From: Prauserella marina
GTDB taxonomy: Bacteria > Actinomycetota > Actinomycetes > Mycobacteriales > Pseudonocardiaceae
Assembly: GCF_002240355.1 (NCBI RefSeq)
Contig: NZ_CP016353.1
Span: 434,001 to 498,000 of the forward strand
Length of the DNA stretch: 64,000 nt
Direction: 5' to 3'
Shown: in pieces, positions 17,077-25,890 of the stretch
Numbering within the stretch: the stretch's first letter is position 1
Layout: every line of letters starts with the position of its first letter
Notes under the pieces: model-generated
What the model was told of the DNA's origin: nothing
Databases searched by the model: none
The model's input: the letters and a program-made list of their open reading frames with translations, nothing else
Position numbers and translations under genes: made by a program

Positions 17077-18234
17077 GTGTTCGAACGGCGCACCGTCTTC
17101 AGAGCCGCGGCGGCGGCAGGTTCGGCAGGGCTGCTCGCGGCCTGTTCGGGAACGACGGGCGGCACTGCGCAGGTCGATCCCCGGAAACTGCCGCCGGAGG
17201 CGGAGATCACCGCCGAGCCGGTCGCCGACGCGAAGGACGTTCCGGTGAGGGGACCGGTCACGGTCACCGTGGCGAAGGGCACGCTCACCGAGGTGAAATT
17301 GACCAACGCCGAAGGCGGCGCGGTCGCGGGCGAACTGAACGAGGACAAGACCGTCTGGACGAGTTCCGAACCGCTCGGCTACTCGGCCACGTACACGTAC
17401 GCGGCGAAAGCGAAGGGCACCGACGGCAAGACGACGGAGCTGACCGGCGACTTCCACACCGTCGCGCCGTCGAACGTGGTGAGGGCGACACTCAATCCCG
17501 TCGATCACGCCGAGGTCGGGGTCGCGATGCCGATCAGCGTGAAGTTCGCGGAAGCGGTGTCGGACAGGGCCGCCGCGCAGCGCGCGCTCAAGGTCGAGAC
17601 CTCAGGTGAGGTCGAGGGAGCGTGGGCGTGGCTCTCCGACCGGCAGGTCGACTGGAGGCCGAAGGAGTACTGGCCCGCCAACACCCAGGTCAAGGTCTTC
17701 GCGAACCTCTACGGCGTTCACTACGGCGGAGGGGCGTACGGGAAGGCCGACGTCACAACGGAATTCACCATCGGCCGCAACCAGGTCGTCAAGGTGCACA
17801 CCCCCGATCACCGGATGCGCGTCTACCGCGACGGCAATGAGGTCGCGAACTACCCGTGCAGCAACGGCAAGGACGCCGATCCCGAACTGAACACCCCCAA
17901 CGGCACCGTGATCGTCATGTCGAGGGAGCCGACGGCGATCTTCGACAACGAGCGCTACGGCTACACCAACGTCAAGAAGAAGTGGTGCTGCCGCATCTCC
18001 AATCACGGCGAGTTCATCCACGAGAACGAGGACAATCGCGCCAACATCGGCAAGAACAACACCTCGCACGGTTGCGTCAATCTGCTCGAAGCCGACGCGA
18101 AGGCTTATTTCGATTCCGCGTTGATCGGCGATCCGGTCGAGGTCACCGGTGCCCGTGCGGATTTCCCGACCACGTCCGACGTCATGGACTGGCTGTTGGA
18201 CTGGCCGACGTGGCAGTCGAAATCGGCCCTGTGA
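17077..18234 (+). CDS. L,D-transpeptidase lipoprotein (Ig-like + YkuD)
   Basis: Cell-wall enzyme making 3-3 peptidoglycan crosslinks. The 385-aa protein has an N-terminal arginine pair, a hydrophobic stretch and a lipobox LLAACSG (Cys near residue 24), so it is probably an exported lipoprotein. Two Ig-like domains precede the YkuD domain (from about residue 240), which holds the catalytic motif SHGCVNL. The GTG start follows GGGAGGACCAGGAGT. By context it corresponds to the M. tuberculosis Rv0483 (LdtMt5) type. The catalytic cysteine is the target of carbapenems in this family. Confidence 0.93.
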   Translation: MFERRTVFRAAAAAGSAGLLAACSGTTGGTAQVDPRKLPPEAEITAEPVADAKDVPVRGPVTVTVAKGTLTEVKLTNAEGGAVAGELNEDKTVWTSSEPLGYSATYTYAAKAKGTDGKTTELTGDFHTVAPSNVVRATLNPVDHAEVGVAMPISVKFAEAVSDRAAAQRALKVETSGEVEGAWAWLSDRQVDWRPKEYWPANTQVKVFANLYGVHYGGGAYGKADVTTEFTIGRNQVVKVHTPDHRMRVYRDGNEVANYPCSNGKDADPELNTPNGTVIVMSREPTAIFDNERYGYTNVKKKWCCRISNHGEFIHENEDNRANIGKNNTSHGCVNLLEADAKAYFDSALIGDPVEVTGARADFPTTSDVMDWLLDWPTWQSKSAL

Positions 18235-18244
18235 CGATCGGGGG

Positions 18245-19081
18245 ATGAGAACAGAGGTCATCGGCGCCGACGGCGTCCGTATCGGAGTCAGGATCGAGGG
18301 AACGGACGGCGCTCCGCCGATCGTGTTCGTGCACGGCTGGGCGCAGTCGGCGAGAGCATGGGATCTCCAGTTCGCCGACCGCGAGTTGAGGCGGGCCCAC
18401 CGGCTCGTCGCGTTCGACCTTCGAGGGCACGGCACGTCCGACGTACCGGCCGGCGGCTACGACGATCCGGTCTCGTGGGCCGACGATCTCGCCGCGGTGC
18501 TCGCCGTCGCGGGCACCCCCGCCGTGCTGGTCGGCTGGTCCTACGGCGGTCTCGTGATCAGCGACTATCTGCGGGTGCACGGCACGGCTGGGCTGGCCGG
18601 AATCGTCCTCGTCGGTGCGATCACCGAAATCGGAAAGGGTCATCCCGGTGGCAAGGTGGGGCCAGCCATGCGGGCGGCCCTTCCCGCCGCGCTCGACGAG
18701 GACATCGACATCGCCCTGCCGGCGCTCACCGCGTTCAGCGTGGCGCTGTCAGGGGAGACCGGCCGAAACGTGCCCGGTCCGCTCGTGCAAGCTCTGCTCG
18801 GCACCTCGTTGACCGTCCAGCCGTCGGTCAGGGCGGCGCTGTTCCGCCGCGACGTCGGCAGCGCGGCCGTGCTGTCGGCCGTCGACGTTCCCTCGCTGGT
18901 GGTGCACGGTGACGCCGATGCCGTCGTCGACATCACGGCGGGCGAATACGCGGCGGGGAAGATACCCGGGTGCGATTCGCGTTGGTGGTCAGGTGTAGGC
19001 CATTTACCGTTCGCCGAGGACGCGCAGCGGTTCAACACGACGTTGCTGCGGTTCGCGGGAGAACGAGTGTCGGGCGCTTGA
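18245..19081 (+). CDS. Alpha/beta hydrolase
   Basis: A 278-aa alpha/beta-hydrolase fold protein. The oxyanion region is [14 protein letters not shown], the nucleophile elbow GWSYGG (Ser), a late acid lies in GDADAVVD, and the catalytic His is in [10 protein letters not shown], so the triad is complete. No substrate can be assigned; it resembles non-heme haloperoxidase/esterase-like members. The ATG start is 10 bp after the transpeptidase stop, and mshA follows 16 bp downstream, so the three are probably one operon. Confidence 0.87.
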   Translation: MRTEVIGADGVRIGVRIEGTDGAPPIVFVHGWAQSARAWDLQFADRELRRAHRLVAFDLRGHGTSDVPAGGYDDPVSWADDLAAVLAVAGTPAVLVGWSYGGLVISDYLRVHGTAGLAGIVLVGAITEIGKGHPGGKVGPAMRAALPAALDEDIDIALPALTAFSVALSGETGRNVPGPLVQALLGTSLTVQPSVRAALFRRDVGSAAVLSAVDVPSLVVHGDADAVVDITAGEYAAGKIPGCDSRWWSGVGHLPFAEDAQRFNTTLLRFAGERVSGA

Positions 19082-19097
19082 GCAGAGAGGTGATTCG

Positions 19098-20393
19098 GTG
19101 ACGTTCTCCTGGTACCGGCCGGCGAAGCAGCCGCGCCGGGTGGCTGTGTTGTCCGTGCACACGTCCCCGTTGGAGCAACCGGGCACCGGCGACGCCGGAG
19201 GCATGAACGTCTACATCTCGCAGACGGCCGTCGAGATGGCCAGACGCGGCGTCGCCGTCGAGGTGTTCACGAGGGCCACCTCCTCCGAGCAGCCTCCCGT
19301 CGTCGAACTGGCCCCTGGAGTGCTGGTCAGGCACATTGCCGCGGGCCCGTTCGAACCGCTCGAACGGCACGAACTGCCCGCCCAGCTCTGCGCGTTCACG
19401 TCGGGAGTGCTGCGGACGGAGGCGTTTCACGAGCCCGGCTACTACGACCTGATCCACTCGCACTACTGGCTGTCCGGCCAGGTCGGCTGGCTGGCGAGAG
19501 ACCGGTGGGGCGTTCCGCTCGTCCACACGGCGCACACGCTTGCCAAGGTCAAGAACGCGGCGCTCGCCGAAGGTGACACGCCGGAGCCGAGGACAAGGGT
19601 GATCGGCGAGGAGCAGGTCGTCGCGGAAGCCGACCGGCTCGTCGTGAACACCGACGTCGAGACAGACCAGCTCGTTGGGCTGTACGGCGCCGACCGCGAT
19701 GCGGTCAGCACGGTCTCGCCCGGCGTCGACCTCGACCGGTTCCGGCCGGGCTCGCAAGCCGCGGCGCGCAGGGCGCTCGGCCTTCCCCCCGACGCGGTCG
19801 TGCTGGCCTTCGTCGGCCGCATTCAGCCGCTCAAGGCGCCCGACGTGCTGCTCGCCGCGGTCGCCAGGCTCATCGAGCGGGATCCCACCTTGCGCGAACG
19901 GCTCGTCGTGCTCGTCGCGGGAGGACCTTCCGGTACCGGGATGGAACTGCCGCACGCCCTCCGGGACCTGGCCGGATCGCTCGGCATCGCGGAGCTGACC
20001 CGGTTCGTGCCGCCCCAATCGGGCGACAACCTGGTGAACGTGTACCGCGCCGCGGATATCGTCGCCGTGCCCAGTTACAACGAGTCGTTCGGACTTGTCG
20101 CGCTGGAGGCGCAGGCGTGCGGGACGCCGGTGGTCGCCGCTGAGGTCGGTGGCCTTCCGGTCGCCGTCGACCACGGTGTTTCCGGCCTGCTCGTTCCGTC
20201 GCATCGCGCGCAGGACTGGGCCGACGCACTGCGGAGGGCGGCATTGGACAGGTCGGCACACGCGGAGTTCGCGAAGGGTGCCCTTGAGCACGCGAGCGGG
20301 TTTTCCTGGCAGCGCACCACCGACGCGCTGCTCGCCGCGTACTCGGAGGCCACCAGCGCCTTCCGTACCGCGGCGCTGGAGGTGGCGGTGTGA
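19098..20393 (+). CDS. mshA: D-inositol-3-phosphate glycosyltransferase (mycothiol synthesis)
   Basis: First step of mycothiol synthesis: transfers GlcNAc from UDP-GlcNAc to 1-L-inositol-1-phosphate. The 431-aa GT4 enzyme has [20 protein letters not shown] near the N-terminus, [35 protein letters not shown] and the C-terminal [20 protein letters not shown], all MshA hallmarks. The GTG start follows GAGAGGTG. It overlaps the next gene by GTGA. Mycothiol is the main low-molecular-weight thiol of actinobacteria. Confidence 0.96.
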   Translation: MTFSWYRPAKQPRRVAVLSVHTSPLEQPGTGDAGGMNVYISQTAVEMARRGVAVEVFTRATSSEQPPVVELAPGVLVRHIAAGPFEPLERHELPAQLCAFTSGVLRTEAFHEPGYYDLIHSHYWLSGQVGWLARDRWGVPLVHTAHTLAKVKNAALAEGDTPEPRTRVIGEEQVVAEADRLVVNTDVETDQLVGLYGADRDAVSTVSPGVDLDRFRPGSQAAARRALGLPPDAVVLAFVGRIQPLKAPDVLLAAVARLIERDPTLRERLVVLVAGGPSGTGMELPHALRDLAGSLGIAELTRFVPPQSGDNLVNVYRAADIVAVPSYNESFGLVALEAQACGTPVVAAEVGGLPVAVDHGVSGLLVPSHRAQDWADALRRAALDRSAHAEFAKGALEHASGFSWQRTTDALLAAYSEATSAFRTAALEVAV

Positions 20394-20926
20394 CGGCGAA
20401 GCCTGAGGTGGAGCGCGCCGCCGCGGCGCTGCGCGAGGCGCTCGACGCGGCGGGGCTGACGTACGAGCGCAAGGGGGCCGGCGGCTACTTCGTGACGCTG
20501 CCAGGTGTGCGCAAGCTCCAGACCAATTGCTGGCTGATCGTGCGCGAACACTCCTTCGCCATCGAGGCGTTCGTGTGCAGGCATCCCGACGAGGAGCACG
20601 AGCGGGTCTACCGGTTCCTGCTGCGCCGCAACGCCCGCCTCTACGGCGTGCACTACACGATCGACGACGCCGGTGACATCTACCTCGTCGGCAGGTTCGG
20701 TCTCGAAACCGTGAGTGAGCGGGAACTCGACAAGCTGCTCGGCCAGGTGCTCGAAGCGGCCGACGGCGACTTCAACACGCTGCTCGAACTCGGGTTCGCC
20801 AGTTCGATCCGCAGGGAGTGGGACTGGAGGGTCTCGCGAGGGGAGTCGCTGGCCAACCTCGAAGCGTTCCGGCATCTGATCGAGCCGTCGGCCGCGCACG
20901 AGCCAGGCTCGCTGACCTCGGATTGA
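20390..20926 (+). CDS. YbjN domain protein
   Basis: A 178-aa cytoplasmic protein of the YbjN family, which has a type III secretion-chaperone-like fold and no settled function. It contains [19 protein letters not shown], a basic [18 protein letters not shown] and the conserved end [16 protein letters not shown]. It overlaps mshA by GTGA, as Rv0487 follows mshA in M. tuberculosis, so translation is coupled to mycothiol synthesis. A strong hairpin follows. Confidence 0.85.
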   Translation: MTAKPEVERAAAALREALDAAGLTYERKGAGGYFVTLPGVRKLQTNCWLIVREHSFAIEAFVCRHPDEEHERVYRFLLRRNARLYGVHYTIDDAGDIYLVGRFGLETVSERELDKLLGQVLEAADGDFNTLLELGFASSIRREWDWRVSRGESLANLEAFRHLIEPSAAHEPGSLTSD

Positions 20927-20944
20927 GGGGATGAGGACGGGGTC

Positions 20945-20992
20945 GCGGGGCGGCTTGAGGGAGGGGGGAGTCGCGATCTCAAGCCGCCCCGC
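20945..20992 (+). terminator. Transcription terminator after mshA-ybjN
   Basis: GCGGGGCGGCTTGAG (20945-20959) is perfectly complementary to CTCAAGCCGCCCCGC (20978-20992), giving a 15-bp stem with an 18-base loop. It begins 18 bp after the YbjN stop codon. Confidence 0.8.
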
Positions 20993-21353
20993 TGACGTCC
21001 CCGCCGCGTGGACCCGGTGGCGAGGGGGATGCCAACGGGGCCGGCGGGTCGCAGCTCGGCAGGGGGGAGACGAGCTGCGTCTGCGCCCGCGGGCGGCCGG
21101 GGAGTGCGTGGTTTCCGGCCGCGCGGGTTAATAGTCAACTTGTCAGACTCGGGTCTGTAATCACAAGACTACTCGTTGCTCCATTCGAGTGAAATTCTTG
21201 TCAATCGTTAACGCAATGCGACCTGCTTAACCTTGTTGAAATCTTGTTGGCGAGTCGCCGAACAAACGAGTGAGCAAGCGATGGCCGAGGCGCCACTGTG
21301 AGTAGAAGCGGCCATTCGCCCCCGCGCGACCGTGTTCTGGCAGGCTGAGCCGT
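20993..21353. other. Intergenic region upstream of gpmA, no gene
   Basis: This gap has no credible gene. Bases 21128-21250 are clearly AT-richer than the surroundings and probably hold the gpmA promoter. They contain a small inverted repeat CAGAC-TCGG-GTCTG at 21144-21157. I could not assign -35 and -10 boxes with confidence. The leader to gpmA is probably about 100 bases. Confidence 0.5.
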
Positions 21354-22112
21354 ATGGCCGAACTTGGGACCTTGGTGCTGCTGCGACACGGGCAGAGCAC
21401 CTGGAACGCGGAAAACCTGTTCACCGGCTGGGTCGATGTGCCGCTGTCCGAACTGGGCGAGACCGAGGCACGACGCGGTGGCGAACTGCTCGCCGAGACG
21501 GGGCTGCTGCCCGACATCGTGCACACCTCGTTGCTGCGGAGGGCCATCTCGACGGCCAACCTCGCGCTCGACGTCGCCGACCGGCACTGGATCGACGTCC
21601 GTAGGGACTGGCGCCTCAACGAACGTCACTACGGCGCGCTACAGGGCAAGAACAAGAAGCAGACCCTCGACGAGTTCGGCGAGGAGCAGTTCATGCTCTG
21701 GCGCCGCTCCTACGACACCCCGCCGCCGCCCATCGAGGCGGGCACCGAGTTCAGTCAGGACGCCGACCCCCGCTACGCGAACCTCGGCGACGGCATGCCG
21801 ATGACCGAATGCCTCAAGGACGTCGTCGACCGGCTGCTGCCTTACTGGGAATCGGCGATCGTGCCCGACCTGAGGGCAGGCAAGAACGTGCTGGTCGCCG
21901 CGCATGGCAACTCGCTGAGGGCGCTCGTGAAGCACCTCGACGGCGTTTCCGACTCCGACATCGCCGGTCTCAACATCCCCACCGGCATTCCGCTGCGCTA
22001 CGACCTCGTCGAGCAGGGGGGCGACCTCAAACCCGCCAACCCCGGCGGTACCTATCTCGACCCGGCCGCCGCGAAGGAAGCCGCTGCCGCCGTCGCCAAC
22101 CAGGGCCGCTGA
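21354..22112 (+). CDS. gpmA: 2,3-bisphosphoglycerate-dependent phosphoglycerate mutase
   Basis: Glycolytic interconversion of 3- and 2-phosphoglycerate. The 252-aa protein begins with the phosphohistidine motif [10 protein letters not shown], then [22 protein letters not shown], the catalytic segment [14 protein letters not shown], and the second histidine in [15 protein letters not shown]. It lies upstream of senX3-regX3, as in mycobacteria, but two extra genes intervene here. The ATG start is preceded by a GAGCCGT sequence, a weak ribosome site. Confidence 0.96.
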   Translation: MAELGTLVLLRHGQSTWNAENLFTGWVDVPLSELGETEARRGGELLAETGLLPDIVHTSLLRRAISTANLALDVADRHWIDVRRDWRLNERHYGALQGKNKKQTLDEFGEEQFMLWRRSYDTPPPPIEAGTEFSQDADPRYANLGDGMPMTECLKDVVDRLLPYWESAIVPDLRAGKNVLVAAHGNSLRALVKHLDGVSDSDIAGLNIPTGIPLRYDLVEQGGDLKPANPGGTYLDPAAAKEAAAAVANQGR

Positions 22113-22160
22113 CCTGCTCTTCCGGCCGAGCCTGCCCTTGCCACTCCGGCGGGGGCAGGC

Positions 22161-22793
22161 TCACACCAGGCCCAGTTCCCTCGCCCGCACGCCGGCCTGA
22201 AATCGGGACGTCGCGCCGAGCGCGCTCATCAACTCGGCGACCCTGCGACGGTAGGTCCGAAGACCGAGGTCGAGCTCACGGGCCGCCGTCTCGTCCTTGC
22301 AGCCGGAAGCCAGCATGTCCAGAATGCGCGGCGCGAGCAGTCGTACCTCGGCGAACCCCGCCTCGTAGGCCGCCAGCTCCGTCGAACCCCGCCAGGCCGC
22401 CTCGTACAGCGACATCACGCCCTGTACCGGCGCGGGGCTGGACAGCACGCTGTAACCGCGGACGCCGTCGACGACATCGCCTGCCAGTATCACCACGCGC
22501 CGGTCGAGGATGATCGTCTCGTTGATCTCCTCAAGCGTGATGCGGACGTCGGCGCCGTGGCTCGCCACCTCGCGCAGGTGCTCGGCCGCCGAGGGATCGA
22601 GCAGGGCGCCAGGCCGGTAGATCTTGCGGATGGTGCTGGGAGCGCTGCTCTGGAGAGGCGCCGACCTCGGCCTCGACCACGTGCTGAAGTCGTTGGCCGC
22701 GCAGGCGATCTCGGATGCCGCCGCGAAAAGATGCGCGGTGCGGGCGAACAGTTCCTCCTCGCCGCGTACCAGCGCGATGGTGTCCGCCTCCAC
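22161..22793 (-). CDS. LuxR-type HTH transcription regulator
   Basis: A 210-aa regulator. The N-terminal two thirds resemble the ligand domain of TrmB/LuxR-like actinomycete regulators (RKIYRPGALLDPSAAEHLRE, ADVRITLEEINETIILDRRV). The C-terminus is a LuxR-family helix-turn-helix: LASGCKDETAARELDLGLRT, then YRRRVAELMSALGATSRFQAG. There is no receiver domain. The GTG at 22793 is chosen because the frame upstream runs antisense to the neighbouring reductase gene. It is divergent from that gene with 66 bp between them, so it is probably its local regulator. The pair interrupts the usual gpmA-senX3 order. Confidence 0.8.
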   Translation of the reverse strand: MEADTIALVRGEEELFARTAHLFAAASEIACAANDFSTWSRPRSAPLQSSAPSTIRKIYRPGALLDPSAAEHLREVASHGADVRITLEEINETIILDRRVVILAGDVVDGVRGYSVLSSPAPVQGVMSLYEAAWRGSTELAAYEAGFAEVRLLAPRILDMLASGCKDETAARELDLGLRTYRRRVAELMSALGATSRFQAGVRARELGLV

Positions 22794-22803
22794 GACTCCA
22801 CTA

Positions 22804-22819
22804 TGGCAGCAAACTGCCA
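22804..22819. promoter_or_regulatory. Palindrome in the LuxR/aldo-keto divergent promoter
   Basis: TGGCAG-CAAA-CTGCCA is a perfect 6-bp inverted repeat located 11 bp before the regulator start and about 40 bp before the reductase start. It is a plausible operator for the LuxR-type protein, inferred from position only. Confidence 0.45.
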
Positions 22820-22859
22820 ATCGGGGACGGCGCCGATCTCCCCGGCAAGGCTTGTCGGC

Positions 22860-23732
22860 ATGAACGAAACGAACGACAACGTATCGACCTGGCGGCTCGG
22901 CGGGCGCACGGTCAGCAGACTCGGGTTCGGCGCGATGCGGCTGATGAGCGACGCCCAAGGGCGGCCGATGGATCGCGACCGCGCGATCACCGTGCTGAGG
23001 AAGGCCGTCGAACTCGGCGTCGACCACGTCGACACCGCCGCCTTCTATTTCTCGGCGACCCGCTCGGCCAACGAATTGATCAACACCGCGTTGCGTCCCT
23101 ACCCCGAACACCTCGTCATCGCCACCAAGGTGGGGCCGGGCCGCGACCCTTCCGGCGGCTGGCTTCCCGAGGCCACTCCCGAGCAGTTGCGAGGGCAGGT
23201 CGAGGAGAACCTGCGGCAGCTCGGCCTCGACCGGCTCGACCTCGTCTACCTGCGCATCGGTGAAGGACTCGAACGCGGCGCCGGATCGCTCGCCGAGCGG
23301 TTCGGCGCGCTGGCCCAGCTCCGTGACGAAGGGCTCATCGGCGAGCTGGGGATCTCCAACGTGACCGTGGAGCACCTTGCCGAGGCGAGGCGCGTCGCAC
23401 CCGTGGTGAGCGTCCAGAACTGGTACGGGCTCGGCAAGCGCGACGACGAAGTGCTACTGGACCTGTGCACCGAGCAGGGCATCGCGTTCGTCCCGTTCTT
23501 TTCCGTGTTCGGCGCGGGTAAGGACAGCGACGGCACCGGGGAGGCCGTGGCTGACATCGCGAAGGCGCACGGCGCGACGCGGGCGCAGATCCGGCTCGCC
23601 TGGACCCTGCACCGCGCGCCCAACGTCCTCGCGATTCCCGGCACCGGCGACCCCGTTCACGTCGAGGAGAACGTGGCGGCGGGCAGGATACGGCTCTCGT
23701 CCGAGGAAGTCGCCACGTTGTCAGCGCGGTGA
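22860..23732 (+). CDS. Aldo/keto reductase family protein
   Basis: A 290-aa TIM-barrel protein of the aldo/keto reductase superfamily. Visible are the N-terminal RLGFGAMRL, HVDTAAFYFS (Asp and Tyr of the tetrad), VIATKVGPG (Lys), then GLIGELGISN and IPGTGDPVHVEENVAA for NADPH binding. The position usually held by the catalytic histidine reads LVYLRIGEG, i.e. Arg, so activity may differ from classical members. The ATG at 22860 gives family length; an ATG at 22803 is in frame. It is divergent from the LuxR regulator. Confidence 0.87.
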   Translation: MNETNDNVSTWRLGGRTVSRLGFGAMRLMSDAQGRPMDRDRAITVLRKAVELGVDHVDTAAFYFSATRSANELINTALRPYPEHLVIATKVGPGRDPSGGWLPEATPEQLRGQVEENLRQLGLDRLDLVYLRIGEGLERGAGSLAERFGALAQLRDEGLIGELGISNVTVEHLAEARRVAPVVSVQNWYGLGKRDDEVLLDLCTEQGIAFVPFFSVFGAGKDSDGTGEAVADIAKAHGATRAQIRLAWTLHRAPNVLAIPGTGDPVHVEENVAAGRIRLSSEEVATLSAR

Positions 23733-23784
23733 ACCCGATCGATCGAGGGAATCCGGCCGCGAGGTCGACGGAGGGCGACAGCTG

Positions 23785-23813
23785 GGTGAACCATTGCTGA
23801 ACCGGTGGCCAAC
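23785..23813 (-). promoter_or_regulatory. PHO-box-like direct repeats upstream of senX3
   Basis: On the complement strand, 7-base units recur every 11 bp: GTTCACC (23785-23791), GTTCAGC (23796-23802) and a weaker GTTGGCC (23807-23813). Streptomyces PhoP boxes are direct repeats of GTTCACC spaced by 4 bases. The position, about 85-110 bp before the senX3 start, suggests autoregulation by RegX3/PhoP under phosphate limitation. Confidence 0.6.
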
Positions 23814-23896
23814 AGGTGGCCCGCAGGTGTCACGGCCGTCACGAGAATGCCGCTAACACTAGGCCAACAGGCTGTCGGGGTGCTTACCATGCCCCC

Positions 23897-25177
23897 GTGA
23901 CGGCGACCGCTACGTTCGCGCTGGCCACCGCCGCGTTGGTGGTCGGAGGGGCTATCGGCTTCCTGCTCGCCAAGGCGGGATCGGTAGTGCCGGGAGGTAA
24001 ACCGACCGGACCGACCGCGGCCGACCTCCTTGGCAGATTCGTTCGCTCATCGAACAACGGTGTCCTGCTGCTCAACCGGTTCGGCGACCTCGTGCTGCAC
24101 AACCGCAGCGCGGAGTCGCTCGGTCTCGTCAAGGCGAACCAGGCCGACGTGCGGGCCCGCAAGGCAGCCGAACACGTGGTCGCCACGGGGGAACCGCTTG
24201 AGATCGACCTCTCTCCGCTGGAGGTCCGGGGCCGCAAGCCGGAGGCGGTGCTCGGTGAGGTCAGGCCGCTCGGCGACGGGTTCACGGTCGTGGAGGCAGT
24301 CGACCACTCCGAGGCGGTCCGGCTTGAGGCGACGAGGCGCGACTTCGTCGCGAACGTGAGCCACGAGCTGAAGACCCCGGTCGGCGGGATCGCCCTCCTT
24401 TCGGAGGCCGTCCTCGACGCCGTCGACGATCCGGACGAGGTCAGGAGGTTCGGCGAGAAGATCCTCAGGGAGTCGACGAGACTCGGCAAGCTCGTGACCG
24501 AGTTGATCGCGCTGTCGCGGTTGCAGGGCGCCGAGCGGCTGCCGGAACTGACCGAGGTCGCCATCGATGCCGTTGTCGCCGAAGCGCTCGGCCGCACGAG
24601 GCTCGCCGCCGAATCCGCGGAGATCACCGTCACCACCGACGCTCCGACCGGCCTCTTCGTCGAGGGTGACCGGACGCTGCTCGTGACCGCACTGTCCAAT
24701 TTGCTCGAAAACGCCGTCGCCTACTCGCACAGGGGCAGCCCGGTTTCGATCAGCAGGAGGCTCGCCGGATCCTTCGTGGAGATCGCCGTGACCGACAGGG
24801 GGATCGGCATCGCCGAAGACGAGCAGGAGCGGGTCTTCGAACGCTTCTACCGGGCCGACAAGGCGCGCTCAAGGGCGACCGGTGGCACGGGACTGGGGCT
24901 CGCCATCGTCAAGCACGTCGCGGCCAACCACGGCGGTGAGGTCGGCCTGTGGAGCAGCCAGGGGGTCGGCTCCACCTTCACGTTGCGCATTCCAGCCCAT
25001 ACCGCCGATGGCGACGGGGCGATCCCGGCCGAGGAGGACGCACCGGCGCGAGAGAGGACCGCGCGGGGTAAAGCGGAGCCCCGCGTTGCCGTCACCAAGC
25101 AAGCCAAGCCGGGTACCCCCGGCACAACGGCGGCCGAAAGCCGAAGCCAAGGCCCCGAACCAGGAGGAACACCGTGA
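23897..25177 (+). CDS. senX3: Sensor histidine kinase SenX3
   Basis: Membrane histidine kinase (426 aa) that controls RegX3 in response to phosphate. One N-terminal hydrophobic segment (about residues 5-27) anchors it. A PAS-like region follows (GRFVRSSNNGVLLLNRFGDL). The H-box is ANVSHELKTPVGG, the N-box LSNLLENAVAYS, and the G boxes VTDRGIGIAEDEQ and GGTGLGLAIVKH, all intact. A polar, Ala/Pro-rich tail of about 60 residues ends the protein. The GTG start is the only sensible one before the membrane helix. It overlaps regX3 by GTGA. Confidence 0.94.
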   Translation: MTATATFALATAALVVGGAIGFLLAKAGSVVPGGKPTGPTAADLLGRFVRSSNNGVLLLNRFGDLVLHNRSAESLGLVKANQADVRARKAAEHVVATGEPLEIDLSPLEVRGRKPEAVLGEVRPLGDGFTVVEAVDHSEAVRLEATRRDFVANVSHELKTPVGGIALLSEAVLDAVDDPDEVRRFGEKILRESTRLGKLVTELIALSRLQGAERLPELTEVAIDAVVAEALGRTRLAAESAEITVTTDAPTGLFVEGDRTLLVTALSNLLENAVAYSHRGSPVSISRRLAGSFVEIAVTDRGIGIAEDEQERVFERFYRADKARSRATGGTGLGLAIVKHVAANHGGEVGLWSSQGVGSTFTLRIPAHTADGDGAIPAEEDAPARERTARGKAEPRVAVTKQAKPGTPGTTAAESRSQGPEPGGTP

Positions 25178-25863
25178 CAAGGGTGCTGATTGTCGAGGAC
25201 GAGGAGTCGTTCGCCGACCCGCTCGCCTTCCTGCTGAGAAAGGAGGGCTTCACCGCGGCCGTCGCGACGGACGGCCAGCAGGCACTCGACGAGTTCGATC
25301 GCAACGGCGCCGACATCGTGCTGCTCGATCTCATGCTGCCCGGCATGAGCGGCACCGACGTGTGCAAGCAGCTTCGCCAGCGCTCCGCCGTGCCCGTGAT
25401 CATGGTCACCGCGAGGGACAGTGAGATCGACAAGGTCGTCGGGCTTGAACTGGGAGCCGACGACTACGTGACGAAGCCCTACTCGGCGAGGGAGCTCATC
25501 GCGAGGGTCAGGGCGGTACTGCGGAGGGGCGGCGAACCGGGCACCGAAGGCGAGCTGACGCCCCTCGTGCTCGCGGCGGGCCCGGTGCGGATGGATGTCG
25601 AGCGGCACGTCGTGACCGTCGACGGTGCCGACGTCTCGCTGCCGCTCAAGGAGTTCGACCTTCTCGAATATCTGCTGCGCAATGTCGGCAGGGTGCTGAC
25701 CCGCGGACAGCTCATCGACCGAGTGTGGGGCGCCGACTACGTAGGGGACACGAAAACCCTGGATGTGCACGTCAAACGGCTGCGCTCCAAGATCGAACCC
25801 GACCCCGGATCGCCTCGGCATCTGGTTACGGTGCGTGGCCTGGGCTATAAGTTCGAAAGCTGA
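25174..25863 (+). CDS. regX3: Response regulator RegX3
   Basis: OmpR/PhoB-type response regulator (229 aa). The receiver has the acidic pair in IVEDEES, phospho-acceptor Asp in VLLDLMLPG, Thr in VMVTA and Lys in YVTKPYSARELIARV. The winged-helix domain includes LPLKEFDLLEYLLRN and the C-terminal VHVKRLRSKIEPDP. It is translationally coupled to senX3 and expected to regulate phosphate-starvation genes, probably including its own operon through the PHO-box-like repeats upstream. Confidence 0.96.
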   Translation: MTRVLIVEDEESFADPLAFLLRKEGFTAAVATDGQQALDEFDRNGADIVLLDLMLPGMSGTDVCKQLRQRSAVPVIMVTARDSEIDKVVGLELGADDYVTKPYSARELIARVRAVLRRGGEPGTEGELTPLVLAAGPVRMDVERHVVTVDGADVSLPLKEFDLLEYLLRNVGRVLTRGQLIDRVWGADYVGDTKTLDVHVKRLRSKIEPDPGSPRHLVTVRGLGYKFES

Positions 25864-25890
25864 TCCGAGGGCCGGGTACCGTAGGGTTTC

